Assembly (NCBI GenBank): GCA_902525575.1
Contig: CABZHU010000002.1
Location: 18,467-82,466, forward strand
Length of the DNA stretch: 64,000 nucleotides
Source of the DNA: an uncultured Pelagibacteraceae bacterium
Lineage (GTDB): Bacteria > Pseudomonadota > Alphaproteobacteria > Pelagibacterales > AG-422-B15
Direction of reading: 5' to 3'
Part shown: positions 44,335-53,422 of the stretch, piece after piece
How the letters are laid out: each line of letters begins with the position of its first letter
How positions within the stretch are numbered: position 1 is the first letter of the stretch
The notes under the pieces: model-generated
Databases searched by the model: none
What the model saw: the letters and a program-made list of their open reading frames with translations, nothing else
What the model was told of the DNA's origin: nothing
Program-made: the position numbers and the translations under genes

Positions 44335-45109
44335 TTAAAAAGTTTCCAAATACTTGATTAACCTTGTCTGCGCACTCCATGCCACACATATGTTTGCCAT
44401 TAGGAATGATCTCTACTTTACTATCTTTAATTATTTCCCCAATCTTTTTCGACATTTCAGGCGTAGATCCTTCCTCATTCTCTCCAGTTACAATTAATGT
44501 AGGAGCTAAAATTTTATTAAACAAAATCATATTGTCTTGGAAATGAGAGAACAATTTATATGATTTTAAGAACTCTTGATGATCATTGTTTTCTATGATT
44601 GTTGCAATCAATTGGCTCTCATTAGGATTTTTTTTCATATAATCCTCATTAAACCATCTGCTCAATTGTTTAGGAATATCAAAATATTCTGTAGAAACAT
44701 TTTCATACCTTCTAATAGCTTCTTGCTGTTGCTCTGCACTTCGTCCATAGATAGTCCCAAATAAAATTAATTTATTGATCTTCTTTGATCTCGTTGAAGC
44801 ATAGTGAGCAGCGATTAACCCTCCTAAGGAGAAACCTATTAAATGGCATGAAGAGTATTTTAAGTATTGCATGAGACCATCAATTTGATCAGAAAATTTA
44901 TCAAATGTAATGGCATTAACACTCGTGGTTCTTCCATGACCGTATAAGTCGTATGCAATTGTTGAATGATTTTTAAAGAAATCTCTTTGAGGTTTCCATA
45001 TTTCTAGACTTAAACCAACCCCATGAATAAATACTATGGGAGTAGTGCCAGCAACTTCATTTAGTTGATAATATGTACCTTGATCGTCAAGTCCTTCACG
45101 AAATGACAT
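44324..45109 (-). CDS. Alpha/beta hydrolase
   Basis: 261 residues. Nucleophile Ser94 in 'GFSLGG', oxyanion loop 'FIHGVGLSLEIW', acid in 'VTGENEEG' or nearby, and His in 'NGKHMCGM'. It resembles the MhpC/PcaD/RutD group, which opens lactones or C-C bonds or hydrolyses amides and carbamates. It overlaps the aldehyde dehydrogenase start by 11 bases and lies five bases from the AA_synth gene, so it belongs to that operon. Confidence 0.85.
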   Translation of the reverse strand: MSFREGLDDQGTYYQLNEVAGTTPIVFIHGVGLSLEIWKPQRDFFKNHSTIAYDLYGHGRTTSVNAITFDKFSDQIDGLMQYLKYSSCHLIGFSLGGLIAAHYASTRSKKINKLILFGTIYGRSAEQQQEAIRRYENVSTEYFDIPKQLSRWFNEDYMKKNPNESQLIATIIENNDHQEFLKSYKLFSHFQDNMILFNKILAPTLIVTGENEEGSTPEMSKKIGEIIKDSKVEIIPNGKHMCGMECADKVNQVFGNFLNDN

Positions 45110-45114
45110 GAATA

Positions 45115-45696
45115 TTATTTCAGTCCCATTTCCTTTTCATCTTCATAACGGTTTCCGATACGATGATGAGCTTGAGGAGTAGTACTTGCGCCAATTGCTA
45201 TAACTAATTCAGCAGGACCAGGAGCATCATAAATTGTAAACTCGTGAGTTAAATAAAATTGTCTCAAACCGGGATCTGTTTTGTGCATCATAGGAATTGA
45301 TATTTTTGAAGCCGCAAGTCCACGTACATTAGTAAATGAAAGATAGGATGTTCCTCCAACAGCATCTCGAAATTTATTGCCAAAATGTAATGTATGAATC
45401 AGTGCGCTTGCATGTTGTATGCTTCCTCGCATCCCAGTCATACTCGCCTTACCGTAGGCTAAGACTTTTTCTGGAGATCCGATTTCATCTAATAACTTAC
45501 CAACTAAGAAATCACCAAGCTTTGGGGCTATTTCTAAAATTGTAGGCTTCAGGTCTTCTACATACCCTTGGTCAACCCATGGGTTTGTAATTACTGCCGC
45601 GACAGATACTAAAACTACGGGTTCATCACATTTTTTAAAATCTTCAACATAGGTTGTATCAACAAACTTACACATCTTCCTTATTTCAAGTGTCAT
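45115..45696 (-). CDS. Amino acid synthesis (AA_synth, PF06684) family protein
   Basis: 193 residues. 'VVAVITNPW', 'YGKASMTGMRGSIQHASALIHTLHFGN' (in parts) and 'ISIPMMHKTDP' are the hallmarks of the AA_synth family (DUF1185). Related proteins include cyclic-amide hydrolase-like and peptide/ring-opening enzymes found beside LLM oxygenases in catabolic clusters; the exact reaction is not established for this branch. Here it sits between the hydrolase and ThDP enzyme with 5- and 9-base gaps. Confidence 0.82.
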   Translation of the reverse strand: MTLEIRKMCKFVDTTYVEDFKKCDEPVVLVSVAAVITNPWVDQGYVEDLKPTILEIAPKLGDFLVGKLLDEIGSPEKVLAYGKASMTGMRGSIQHASALIHTLHFGNKFRDAVGGTSYLSFTNVRGLAASKISIPMMHKTDPGLRQFYLTHEFTIYDAPGPAELVIAIGASTTPQAHHRIGNRYEDEKEMGLK

Positions 45697-45705
45697 AATA
45701 TGATC

Positions 45706-47403
45706 CTACTGTTTTATTTTATGTTTAAATGAGTCCTGCCTGAATGAATATAGTGCATCAGGGGAACATTGAACATCGATTACTGTTGGGCAGTCAGCGT
45801 CAATTCCAGCTTTAATAGCATCTCCAATTTCTCTAGCTTTTTCAACCTTTATACCCTTACATCCATACAATTCAGCAACTTTGTCAAACTCAGGAGTAGT
45901 AATATGGGCGCCAATAAAACGTCCCTCAAAAAAATCTTTTTGGTAGGCCGCTTCAGCACCCCACGTACCATTATTCATGACGCATACAACAGTATTAATA
46001 TTATTTTCGATTGCAGTTGAAAGCTCTGGAATAACCATAGACATCCCACCATCTCCATGAAATGAAACTACTGGTCTCTCAGGAGCTGCAAGTTTTATCC
46101 CTAATCCAGCGGGATAAGAAAATCCAACTAACCCAAAATCAAGTGGCGAAAACAAACTCTTTGGTTGATGATATTGAAGTGCATCAGTTAACTGGAGACA
46201 CATTGTGCCTGCATCCAAAGTTACGACACAATCCTCTGGCAAGGCTCCCCTTAATTCTTTAAATAATCCTGAAGGTAAAATTGGTACACTTTCTGTGTCA
46301 GCATGAGCATCTCTTTTTTCAAAATAATTTTTTTTATTGTCTTTGAATTGATCTAACCAATCCTGTACTTCTTTTTTCGACTTATGTGTTTCAAGCATTT
46401 TACAAAGTTCATCGGTTACAGTTTTAGCATCAGCATGTATACCCACTTCAACAGGAAAATAACGACCAATCGAATTTAGATCTATTTCACATTGTATAAT
46501 TGAAGCTTTTTCATTTAGGTTCTCGTAAGAATAGAACGTTGTATTAAAACCTAATCGACTCCCTAAAACTAGAATGACATCCGCCTCTCTTAAAAGTTTT
46601 GTTCCCAGTCCTGATCCACGAGGGCCTGCTGATCCCGCATTTAACGGATGACTATATGGAATTGCATCACCATGTCCTGGAGAAGTGGTACATGGAGCAT
46701 TGAGAAGTTCAGCTAACTTTAAAACACTATCTGCTGCACTTGTTCCATAATTCTTAACTCCTGCCCCAACTAGAATTACAGGTTTATGTGCTTCACTTAA
46801 AAGCTTTACAGCTTTTTTTAAATTTTCCTCATCAGCAGCTAAAGCTGGTATAGATTTAAATTTTGTTGGCTGATTAAGTTCAGCTGATTTACCTAAAACA
46901 TCTCTAGGCATGTCTACATGAACAGGGCCACAGCGAGGTATCAGTGCTGTTTGCATTGCTTCATTTAAAACTTCTGGTATTGATTCAACCTCTTTAACTT
47001 CAAAAACTTTTTTTGATACCGCTTGCATCAAACTGACCTGATCTATTTCCTGAAAAGCATCCTTACCTTTGTGATCTGATGCAATTGCGCCAGCAAGGTT
47101 AACAACTGGCGAAAACGCAGCCTTTGCCTGAGCCATCGCAGTCACTGTGTTGCTGACTCCCGGACCTGCTTGGCCACTCAGAAATACCCCATTTTTCCCA
47201 GTATACCTGGCATAGGCATCCATCATGATCATCCCATTGCTCTCATGTCTGCATCCTATATATCTGATTTTATCAGCGTTATTGTAGAGACCATCCAATA
47301 TCTCAAGTGTCGATGAGCCAATCAGCCCTGTAACCACTTCAACTTCATTTGCCAATAAAGTTTCAACAACGGCTTCGCCGCCAGTCATTTTTTTTGAAGA
47401 CAC
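45706..47403 (-). CDS. Thiamine-diphosphate enzyme, acetolactate-synthase-like
   Basis: 565 residues in three domains. The catalytic Glu is in 'CRHESNGMIMMDAYARY' (Glu53 or so); the middle domain has 'KPVILVGAGVKNYG'; the ThDP site is 'FHGDGGMSMVIPEL' to 'VMNNGTWG'. It has no regulatory ilvN partner, and 'HxxH' or other residues do not clearly point to acetolactate synthase, so a decarboxylase or carboligase of another 2-oxo acid (benzoylformate or oxalyl-CoA decarboxylase-like) is plausible. Its start overlaps the LLM stop by one base. Confidence 0.85.
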   Translation of the reverse strand: MSSKKMTGGEAVVETLLANEVEVVTGLIGSSTLEILDGLYNNADKIRYIGCRHESNGMIMMDAYARYTGKNGVFLSGQAGPGVSNTVTAMAQAKAAFSPVVNLAGAIASDHKGKDAFQEIDQVSLMQAVSKKVFEVKEVESIPEVLNEAMQTALIPRCGPVHVDMPRDVLGKSAELNQPTKFKSIPALAADEENLKKAVKLLSEAHKPVILVGAGVKNYGTSAADSVLKLAELLNAPCTTSPGHGDAIPYSHPLNAGSAGPRGSGLGTKLLREADVILVLGSRLGFNTTFYSYENLNEKASIIQCEIDLNSIGRYFPVEVGIHADAKTVTDELCKMLETHKSKKEVQDWLDQFKDNKKNYFEKRDAHADTESVPILPSGLFKELRGALPEDCVVTLDAGTMCLQLTDALQYHQPKSLFSPLDFGLVGFSYPAGLGIKLAAPERPVVSFHGDGGMSMVIPELSTAIENNINTVVCVMNNGTWGAEAAYQKDFFEGRFIGAHITTPEFDKVAELYGCKGIKVEKAREIGDAIKAGIDADCPTVIDVQCSPDALYSFRQDSFKHKIKQ

Positions 47404-48578
47404 TAAGAAACTTTCTTAATTAAATTATCATCACTAAATTGAGGAGCCACTTTTTCATTAAATAATTTTAATGATTTCATCACTGCATTGTGAGGCATTC
47501 CAGGAGGATTTGACCATATGGCCAACTGCTGAAGATTTAATTCTGACTTTAGCTCGTGAATTTTATCGATTACAAATTCAGCTGTACCTACTAATTGGTT
47601 TCTTGGATGGATCCAATCGTATGTTAAAAGGTCAATTGGATTATCTGTTTTTGGCAATTCCTCACCAGGGTTCGCAAAGATACCCACTCCTCTGCCTCCG
47701 CCACAAACAGAAACTAAATATCTTAAAAAATGCTCACCTGCTAATTCTTTAGCTTCTTCCATTGTATCGGCAATAAAGCAATCACGAACCAATGCAATTC
47801 CCTCGCCCATAGGAACATCTCTCTTTTCGACCTCAGATTTAGCATTTGCATAAGTCTCAAAGCGTGACTTCAAGGAAGCAATTGTTGGCAGCCACATCAA
47901 ACAATTAAGACCATTCTTTGCCGCAAATTCAATTGAACTAGGACTATCAACTACTTGCCATAGAGGAAGATTTTTTTGAAACGGTTTTGGAACTATACTA
48001 ATTTTCTTTAAGACATTTGTTTCCGGGTCAACAACATCCGATGTTTCATTCAACAGTGGATTGGAATATTTAAATTCTGGAGCTGGGTACTCATAGAATT
48101 CACCATTATGTGAAAAGTATTCTTGCGTCCAAGCCTTCTTTAATATGTCTAGCGTTTCAACAAACAATCGAAAGTTTTTTGGCTGATCTTTTAAATCGGC
48201 CTCTATGTTCATGTGGATAGCTTCTTTTCCAAATACACCTCGACCGAGACCAACATCTAACCTGCCTGATGACAAGTTATCTAAAAGCGCAACATCTTCG
48301 GCTAATCTAAGGGGATTCCAAAAGGTTGCGATAGCTGCGGCTAATCCGATGCGAATATTTTTTGTGCGGGCTGCAAGATCTGAGCCCAGTAAAATTGGAT
48401 TGGGTATGCACTCCATTGTCCAATTATTTGTAGTTTGTAGGTGGTGTTCACTCAACCATATTTGTCTAAAATTACTATTTTGATCTAAATAATCTGTAAT
48501 CTCCCTTACTTCATCAAGAATTTCAGTATATGGACGCTTATGCCAGTTTGTAGCGTTTAGGAATTTAGAAAAAATCAT
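47403..48578 (-). CDS. LLM-class flavin-dependent oxidoreductase
   Basis: 391 residues, bacterial-luciferase-like TIM barrel. 'IWLSEHHL', 'IRIGLAAAIATFWNPLRLAEDVALLDNLS' (in parts) and 'SGRLDVGLGRG' are family marks. Such enzymes use FMNH2 and O2 to cleave C-N, C-S or C-C bonds or hydroxylate a ring; no flavin reductase is in the row. First gene of the five-gene operon, with a strong ribosome site (AAAAGGGGGAAG) just before its ATG. Confidence 0.88.
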   Translation of the reverse strand: MIFSKFLNATNWHKRPYTEILDEVREITDYLDQNSNFRQIWLSEHHLQTTNNWTMECIPNPILLGSDLAARTKNIRIGLAAAIATFWNPLRLAEDVALLDNLSSGRLDVGLGRGVFGKEAIHMNIEADLKDQPKNFRLFVETLDILKKAWTQEYFSHNGEFYEYPAPEFKYSNPLLNETSDVVDPETNVLKKISIVPKPFQKNLPLWQVVDSPSSIEFAAKNGLNCLMWLPTIASLKSRFETYANAKSEVEKRDVPMGEGIALVRDCFIADTMEEAKELAGEHFLRYLVSVCGGGRGVGIFANPGEELPKTDNPIDLLTYDWIHPRNQLVGTAEFVIDKIHELKSELNLQQLAIWSNPPGMPHNAVMKSLKLFNEKVAPQFSDDNLIKKVS

Positions 48579-48665
48579 TAGCTTCCCCCTTTTATTAAAT
48601 TAACAATAAAAAGTCGACCGATCCCGCTTCCTTTAATGGTGAGTTATGTATCGCTTCAGATTAGG

Positions 48666-48694
48666 ATAGTATCAGAAAATAAGCGTTTTTTCAA
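48666..48694 (-). promoter_or_regulatory. Promoter of the LLM catabolic operon
   Basis: Read on the minus strand: -35 TTGAAA (48689-48694), 17-base spacer, -10 TACTAT (48666-48671). A leader of about 80 bases follows, with the repeated element GAAGCG(GG)AT twice. The repeated element may be an operator. The -35 lies just inside the tail of the SH3-protein gene region. Confidence 0.55.
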
Positions 48695-48699
48695 ACCAC

Positions 48700-49206
48700 T
48701 CAATTGATGATTTCATTAGGATAAATGCCAAAAACTTTATTTTTTGGAATATAGAATTTACTTTTTTTACCCTCTTCCTCTAAATAAACCTCAAATAAGA
48801 TAAAAGCTGAATCAGCTTTGAGTATCATGCCATGTACATTTTTTTCAACTTTAGCCACAACCTTCTTTTCAATTGGATTATTGTAACCCAATACAACTTC
48901 TTTTGTAATTGCTGCTCTCTTGGGTGATAGAATTGGTCTGAAAAGAAAACATAGATCATCAGTTAGAGGATCTCTAGCCTGAACCCAGAGATCATCAATA
49001 TTTCTCACAACTTCCCATGGAAAATATTTTTTTACATATTGATATTTTATGGAACCCATAGCTTTTCCGTCTTCATCTGTAATATATGACGCCCGACAAT
49101 TAATTGTATTTTTTGAAGTTACCCATCGAGGTGTTGGCAAATCATCTGCTGATACATTGGGTGACCACAGAATAAAGAGAGAAAATAATAAAAATATTTT
49201 TATCAT
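48700..49206 (-). CDS. Secreted SH3-domain protein
   Basis: 168 residues. Signal peptide 1-20 ('SPNVSA-DD'), then a bacterial SH3 region with 'INCRASYITDEDGKAMGSIKY' (in parts) and 'WEVVRNIDDLWVQARD', similar to the SH3_4/DUF1058 group. Probably a periplasmic protein with cell-wall or protein contacts. It is 12 bases after pdxH on the same strand. Function unknown. Confidence 0.7.
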   Translation of the reverse strand: MIKIFLLFSLFILWSPNVSADDLPTPRWVTSKNTINCRASYITDEDGKAMGSIKYQYVKKYFPWEVVRNIDDLWVQARDPLTDDLCFLFRPILSPKRAAITKEVVLGYNNPIEKKVVAKVEKNVHGMILKADSAFILFEVYLEEEGKKSKFYIPKNKVFGIYPNEIIN

Positions 49207-49218
49207 TTCACAGATACT

Positions 49219-49824
49219 CTACGGGTAAAGTCTGGTCTTTATCCATGCATCATTTGATTGCGTGAAAATAATCCTATCATGCAGTCGAGTTTTATAATCA
49301 TCTCTGCTTTTCCATACTTCTACTCTTGAAGGCATAATGATTATTCCCCCCCAGTGATTGGGTCTTTTTATTTCTTTTCCTTCATGTGCGTCTGCGAACT
49401 CTTGAAATTCTTTATCCAGTACTTCACGACTATCAACATCATAAGATTGTTTTGAAATGCTTGCTGATATTTGAGCATTACGATCACGTGAAGAAAAATA
49501 CTCATCAGACAAGTTTGAGTTTATTTTTTTGACTTTTCCTTGAACTCTAATTGAAACTCCTTGTGCACGGCTGTACCATGTTAGATGTCCCTCTGAATTA
49601 TGGAAAAGTTCTTTTCCTTTTTGTGATTCATAATTTGTATAAAAAGTGAAACCTTCTTGGCTGACATCTTTAATAAGTACAACTCTAGCGTTGGGCTTAC
49701 CTTCACTACTCACGGATGACACCAGTGCAGCGTTGGGGTCTAAGTCAACCAGCTCTTTCTCTTTGTCATAAAAATGATTCCAAGCCTCTATCCACTGATT
49801 AAAAGATGATATGTCAGTATTCAT
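49219..49824 (-). CDS. pdxH: Pyridoxamine 5'-phosphate oxidase
   Basis: 201 residues, full length. 'NARVVLIKDVSQEGFTFYTNYESQKGKEL' (in parts) binds FMN, 'WGGIIIMPSRVEVWKSR' is the C-terminal signature, and 'RVQGKVKKI' is conserved. It oxidises PNP or PMP to PLP, the cofactor needed by the TrpB-like enzyme here. Confidence 0.95.
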   Translation of the reverse strand: MNTDISSFNQWIEAWNHFYDKEKELVDLDPNAALVSSVSSEGKPNARVVLIKDVSQEGFTFYTNYESQKGKELFHNSEGHLTWYSRAQGVSIRVQGKVKKINSNLSDEYFSSRDRNAQISASISKQSYDVDSREVLDKEFQEFADAHEGKEIKRPNHWGGIIIMPSRVEVWKSRDDYKTRLHDRIIFTQSNDAWIKTRLYP

Positions 49825-49892
49825 AGAGATTATTTATAATGAATTTGCCAAAATATTGAATTAAAATAATTAATTAAAAAAAGAGTCCTAAA

Positions 49893-50018
49893 ATGTTTCA
49901 GGTTTTAAAAAAAATATGGTTCTTACAGTGGAGATTTATCAAGATCTTCTTATCAACTGGTACTTATCCGCCATTGATAAGAAATAGAAAAAGAAATAGT
50001 TGGGGTAAGAAAAAATAA
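49893..50018 (+). CDS. Possible small basic protein (41 residues)
   Basis: An ATG-led frame with a hydrophobic, Trp/Phe-rich start and a strongly basic tail ('RNRKRNSWGKKK'). It lies in the 404-base gap between pdxH and the DjlA-like gene. No family recognised. It may be a genuine short membrane-associated peptide or chance. Confidence 0.35.
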   Translation: MFQVLKKIWFLQWRFIKIFLSTGTYPPLIRNRKRNSWGKKK

Positions 50019-50021
50019 ATA

Positions 50022-50171
50022 TTATTCGTCTTTGTCTTGGCTTTTGATGACCACTTCAGTAACTCTCTGCATTTGACTTTCAATACGCACTGAATGGTCC
50101 TTAAAATCCTGACGGATTAAATATACAAGATAGATTAAGATACAAACTGCAATAAATATCAAAAATTCCAT
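50022..50171 (-). CDS. Small single-pass membrane protein (49 residues)
   Basis: A 49-residue frame with one N-terminal membrane segment (about 2-18) and a charged helical tail ('DHSVRIESQMQRVTEVVIKS') likely to form a coiled coil facing the cytoplasm. It ends in 'KDE'. No named family recognised. Membrane-plus-heptad pattern makes it likelier than the neighbour on the other strand. The rest of the 49825-50228 gap holds nothing else I can name. Confidence 0.5.
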   Translation of the reverse strand: MEFLIFIAVCILIYLVYLIRQDFKDHSVRIESQMQRVTEVVIKSQDKDE

Positions 50172-50228
50172 AACTAAGTATATCCCGTGGTCATTTAATT
50201 TAAACTGATAAAAAAATTTAAATTATGC

Positions 50229-50963
50229 CTATTTTTCACCTCTTATTTTTAGAACTTGTTCATAAGCATCATTAATGCGTTGAAAATTTTCTTTAGCTTT
50301 AGTTATTAAACTCTTATCAGTAATACCCTTAGCCCTAACAATATCAGGATGATTTTTTCTAGCCAAGTTTCGATAGATCTTTTTAATCTCTGATGTTGAT
50401 TGTGATTTATTAACCCCCAATACTTTGTAGGGATCTTCCTTTACAAACTCTGGCCTTGAATTGCTCAGTCTATTAAACGTTGCCTGATCGATACCAAATA
50501 TTTGACTTACTTTTTTTATATATTTTAATTCAGGCGCAGATAAATCATGATCTGCATAACCTATTTCGAAAAGTCCTATGATTACTTGTTCTAACATTTG
50601 AGGTGTGCGATAAAAAGTATCTCTTAATTGTTGTGCGTATGGTTCAAAACCTGCACTAGTCTCTGCTGCAGTTTTCCAAATTTTACCCACTTCCTTCATA
50701 TTTTCTTCAGGAATTTTAAAGATCTTTTTAAATTTCTTTATTTCATCATCCGTGACTCTCCCATCTGCTTTAGCTAACTTTGCACACAGTACAACTAAAC
50801 CGAGAGCATAAACACCCTGGTGTCTATTAAAATTCGCACCAGGATTTCTAAAATTATTTTTCTTTCCTAGAAAATAAGCACCAGCTGTAAAAGCTAATGC
50901 GCCTAGAGGACCTGCAATCATGTTGCCAAGAGAAGCAGCGAGTAAATATTTCCAAACGTTCAT
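50229..50963 (-). CDS. DjlA-like TerB / J-domain protein
   Basis: 244 residues. A hydrophobic start ('LAASLGNMIAGPLGALAFTAGA', in parts) resembles the DjlA membrane dimerisation segment. A TerB-type helical domain (about 50-165, 'KADGRVTDDEIKKF') follows, then a J domain (about 175-244) with the HPD motif in 'ARKNHPDIV'. It would recruit DnaK to the inner membrane. Confidence 0.88.
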   Translation of the reverse strand: MNVWKYLLAASLGNMIAGPLGALAFTAGAYFLGKKNNFRNPGANFNRHQGVYALGLVVLCAKLAKADGRVTDDEIKKFKKIFKIPEENMKEVGKIWKTAAETSAGFEPYAQQLRDTFYRTPQMLEQVIIGLFEIGYADHDLSAPELKYIKKVSQIFGIDQATFNRLSNSRPEFVKEDPYKVLGVNKSQSTSEIKKIYRNLARKNHPDIVRAKGITDKSLITKAKENFQRINDAYEQVLKIRGEK

Positions 50964-51022
50964 AATTTTTATGCTAGTCTAATTCTTAATATTTGTAATC
51001 GCAATCATAGATCGTTTTATGT

Positions 51023-51925
51023 ATGGAAAATAATATAAAAGTTGGTGCTTTTTTTATGCTCGTCAGTGTGACTGGCTTTGCATTAATGGATTTGGCAGTA
51101 AAATGGACTACAGAAGATTACAGTATTGGTTACGTTGTATTTTGGCGAATGATAGGAGGCTTAATACCTCTTGTATTTACAATACCTCGTGATCGATGGG
51201 CACATCTATTAACAACTTCAAAGCCCGGACTTCATTTTATTAGAAGTTTAGCTGGAACAATTGCTTTATTTTGTGTTTACGCAAGCTTACATTTCTTGCC
51301 ATTGGCAACAACCGTATCACTTACGTTTGCATCGCCTATTTTTAGTACATTATTATCAATTTTCATTCTTGGAGAAATAGTTGGAAGCAGAAGATGGACT
51401 GCAATTGCAATTGGGTTCATTGGAGTTTTAGTAATAGTTAATCCAACATCATCTGGATTTAACTTTTATATGATCTTACCAATTTTATTTTGTATATTTT
51501 TTTCTATAGTTGCAATTTCGATACGCAAGTTAAGTGAAACAGAGCCTACATACTTAATAGCCTTATACTTTACAATTTTCGGAATAATTGCTTCTCTGTT
51601 TACAATCCCTTTTGGTGGCTGGTATTGGTGGCCTGTGTCTTTATTTGATTTTGGCATGTTGGCGTTAGTTGGGATCAGTGGAGGTATAGGAAACCTTGCT
51701 TTAACTCAAGCATACAAGAATGCTGAAGTGTCAATTGTTACACCTTTAAAGTATTTGAGTTTGATTTATGGAATAATCTTTGGCTATTTTATTTGGAATG
51801 AAATTCCTGCTTGGAATACATACATTGGTGCATTTTTCATTATTGTTTCCTCATTGACAATTCTGAGAAGAGAGAAAATTCTAAAAAAAGAAATTGTACC
51901 TGATAAATATATAATTAGACGTTAG
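51023..51925 (+). CDS. EamA-family (DMT) transporter
   Basis: 300 residues, ten hydrophobic segments in two EamA repeats. 'ALMDLAVKWTTEDYSIGYVVFWRMIGGLIPL' (in parts) and 'LTFASPIFSTLLSIFILGEIVGSRRW' (in parts) mark repeat one; 'PLKYLSLIYGIIFGYFIWNEIP' (in parts) marks repeat two. Probable metabolite exporter; substrate unknown. Convergent with the enoyl-CoA hydratase gene with a four-base overlap. Confidence 0.9.
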   Translation: MENNIKVGAFFMLVSVTGFALMDLAVKWTTEDYSIGYVVFWRMIGGLIPLVFTIPRDRWAHLLTTSKPGLHFIRSLAGTIALFCVYASLHFLPLATTVSLTFASPIFSTLLSIFILGEIVGSRRWTAIAIGFIGVLVIVNPTSSGFNFYMILPILFCIFFSIVAISIRKLSETEPTYLIALYFTIFGIIASLFTIPFGGWYWWPVSLFDFGMLALVGISGGIGNLALTQAYKNAEVSIVTPLKYLSLIYGIIFGYFIWNEIPAWNTYIGAFFIIVSSLTILRREKILKKEIVPDKYIIRR

Positions 51926-52707
51926 TCGTTAGACCAGTTTGGATCTCTTTTTTCAAGAAAAGAAGATATTCCCTCGTTGCCATCATTGAGTGTTAAATTC
52001 CTTACCATCTCTGCACTCGTAAAGTCATAAGCGTCAGTTAATGGCATTTCACTTTGACGGTAGAAACTTTTCTTTCCCATGGCAATAACGGCAGCTGATT
52101 TATTACAAATATCATTGCATGACTTTTCAACTACTTTTTCTAAATCTGCACTATCAACCGCGGCATTGATCAATCCAATTTGTACAGCCCTGTCAGACAA
52201 AATCGGTTCTCCACTTAACAACATTTCCATCATTGGTTTTCTGCCGATTGTCCTTGAGACAGCAACTTGAGGTGTATGACAAAATAATCCAATATTTACT
52301 CCTGGAGTTGCGTATTTTGAGTCTAATGATCCATAAGCTAAATCACATGAGGCGACTAATTGGGCACCAGCTGCAGTTGCTATGCCTCTGACCTGCGCAA
52401 TGACTGGCTTACTTAAAGCCTGAATTTGTTTCATCATTGAGGAACACGTTGAAAATAATTCAACTTGAGATTTAGTATCATTATTATCAAGAAAGCCTTT
52501 TACCTCTTTTAAATTATGTCCTGAGGAAAATATTTTATCACTTTCAGATTTTATAATTACAACTCGAATAGAGTCATCATGATCAATAGTTGTTAGTTGA
52601 TTTTGAATTTCTCCCATCATAGGCATACTTAGACTATTTGCAGGAAGGTCATTCAAACTTAAAGTAGTAACTGAATTTTTATCACTTCTGATGAGAATAT
52701 TCGTCAT
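51922..52707 (-). CDS. Enoyl-CoA hydratase/isomerase family protein (ECHDC3-like)
   Basis: 261 residues with the crotonase fold. The oxyanion-hole segments are 'SGHNLKEV' and 'ATAAGAQLVASCDLAYGS'. At the catalytic Glu positions of true hydratases the sequence reads 'NIGLFCHTPQVAVSRTIGR', as in the ECHDC3 branch, so hydratase activity is doubtful. Single-base overlap with the AlaX gene upstream. Confidence 0.82.
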   Translation of the reverse strand: MTNILIRSDKNSVTTLSLNDLPANSLSMPMMGEIQNQLTTIDHDDSIRVVIIKSESDKIFSSGHNLKEVKGFLDNNDTKSQVELFSTCSSMMKQIQALSKPVIAQVRGIATAAGAQLVASCDLAYGSLDSKYATPGVNIGLFCHTPQVAVSRTIGRKPMMEMLLSGEPILSDRAVQIGLINAAVDSADLEKVVEKSCNDICNKSAAVIAMGKKSFYRQSEMPLTDAYDFTSAEMVRNLTLNDGNEGISSFLEKRDPNWSND

Positions 52708-53420
52708 TATTTAAACCTTATGTTTACTCTTCGGTTTCTTTTACCTTTATTTTCAATTTTTCCAATCTCTAATCCTTCAATCTCACCCGTTGATTTCACA
52801 TGAGTGCCTCCACACGCCTGTATATCTAAAATTTTATCTTCACCAATTTGAACAATTTGTACTTTGTTATCAATTATGGGAGGGCTAACAGCAGCGCCTT
52901 TTGCTAAATGGGGATTATCTCTAAATTCATCTCCAGAAATTTGTTTTGTGAATACAGGAAAATTATTTTTGATAATTTCATCAATCTGTTGATTCATTGC
53001 CTCTTTATCAAGCAAACTTGGGTCGACATCAAAATCAACTCTACTTTTTTGTGCACCAACTGAAGCACCTGTAATTAAAGCATCAATCAAACTACACAGA
53101 ATATGACATGAGGTATGCATTCTCATATGACTTTGTCTCAATTCCCAATCAATCTTGATCTCACATTCTTTACCAACAATGCTCTGATCAATATCACCGT
53201 CGACTAAATGAATAATGTCATTTGGAGAATTACCTTTCTGAGTGTCGATAACTTTATAAATTTGATCTCCTAGGATGATCTCTCCTTGATCACCCGGCTG
53301 TCCGCCTGACTCAGCGTAGAAAATTGTTCGATTCAATTGAATAGAGTTTTGATCGACGTTTGTAACAACTGCTTCAGACTGAGTGAGGTAAGCATCATTG
53401 TTAAAAAGTAATTCAGTCAT
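52707..53420 (-). CDS. Alanyl-tRNA editing protein AlaX
   Basis: 237 residues. Zinc ligands are 'HTSCHIL' (His102, His106) and 'CGGTHVK' (Cys203, His207), the pattern of the AlaRS editing domain. 'FYAESGGQPGDQG' is the conserved start. It hydrolyses Ser- or Gly-tRNA-Ala made by mistake. It is the long form with the N-terminal subdomain (AlaX-L/M type). Confidence 0.9.
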   Translation of the reverse strand: MTELLFNNDAYLTQSEAVVTNVDQNSIQLNRTIFYAESGGQPGDQGEIILGDQIYKVIDTQKGNSPNDIIHLVDGDIDQSIVGKECEIKIDWELRQSHMRMHTSCHILCSLIDALITGASVGAQKSRVDFDVDPSLLDKEAMNQQIDEIIKNNFPVFTKQISGDEFRDNPHLAKGAAVSPPIIDNKVQIVQIGEDKILDIQACGGTHVKSTGEIEGLEIGKIENKGKRNRRVNIRFK

Positions 53421-53422
53421 GA

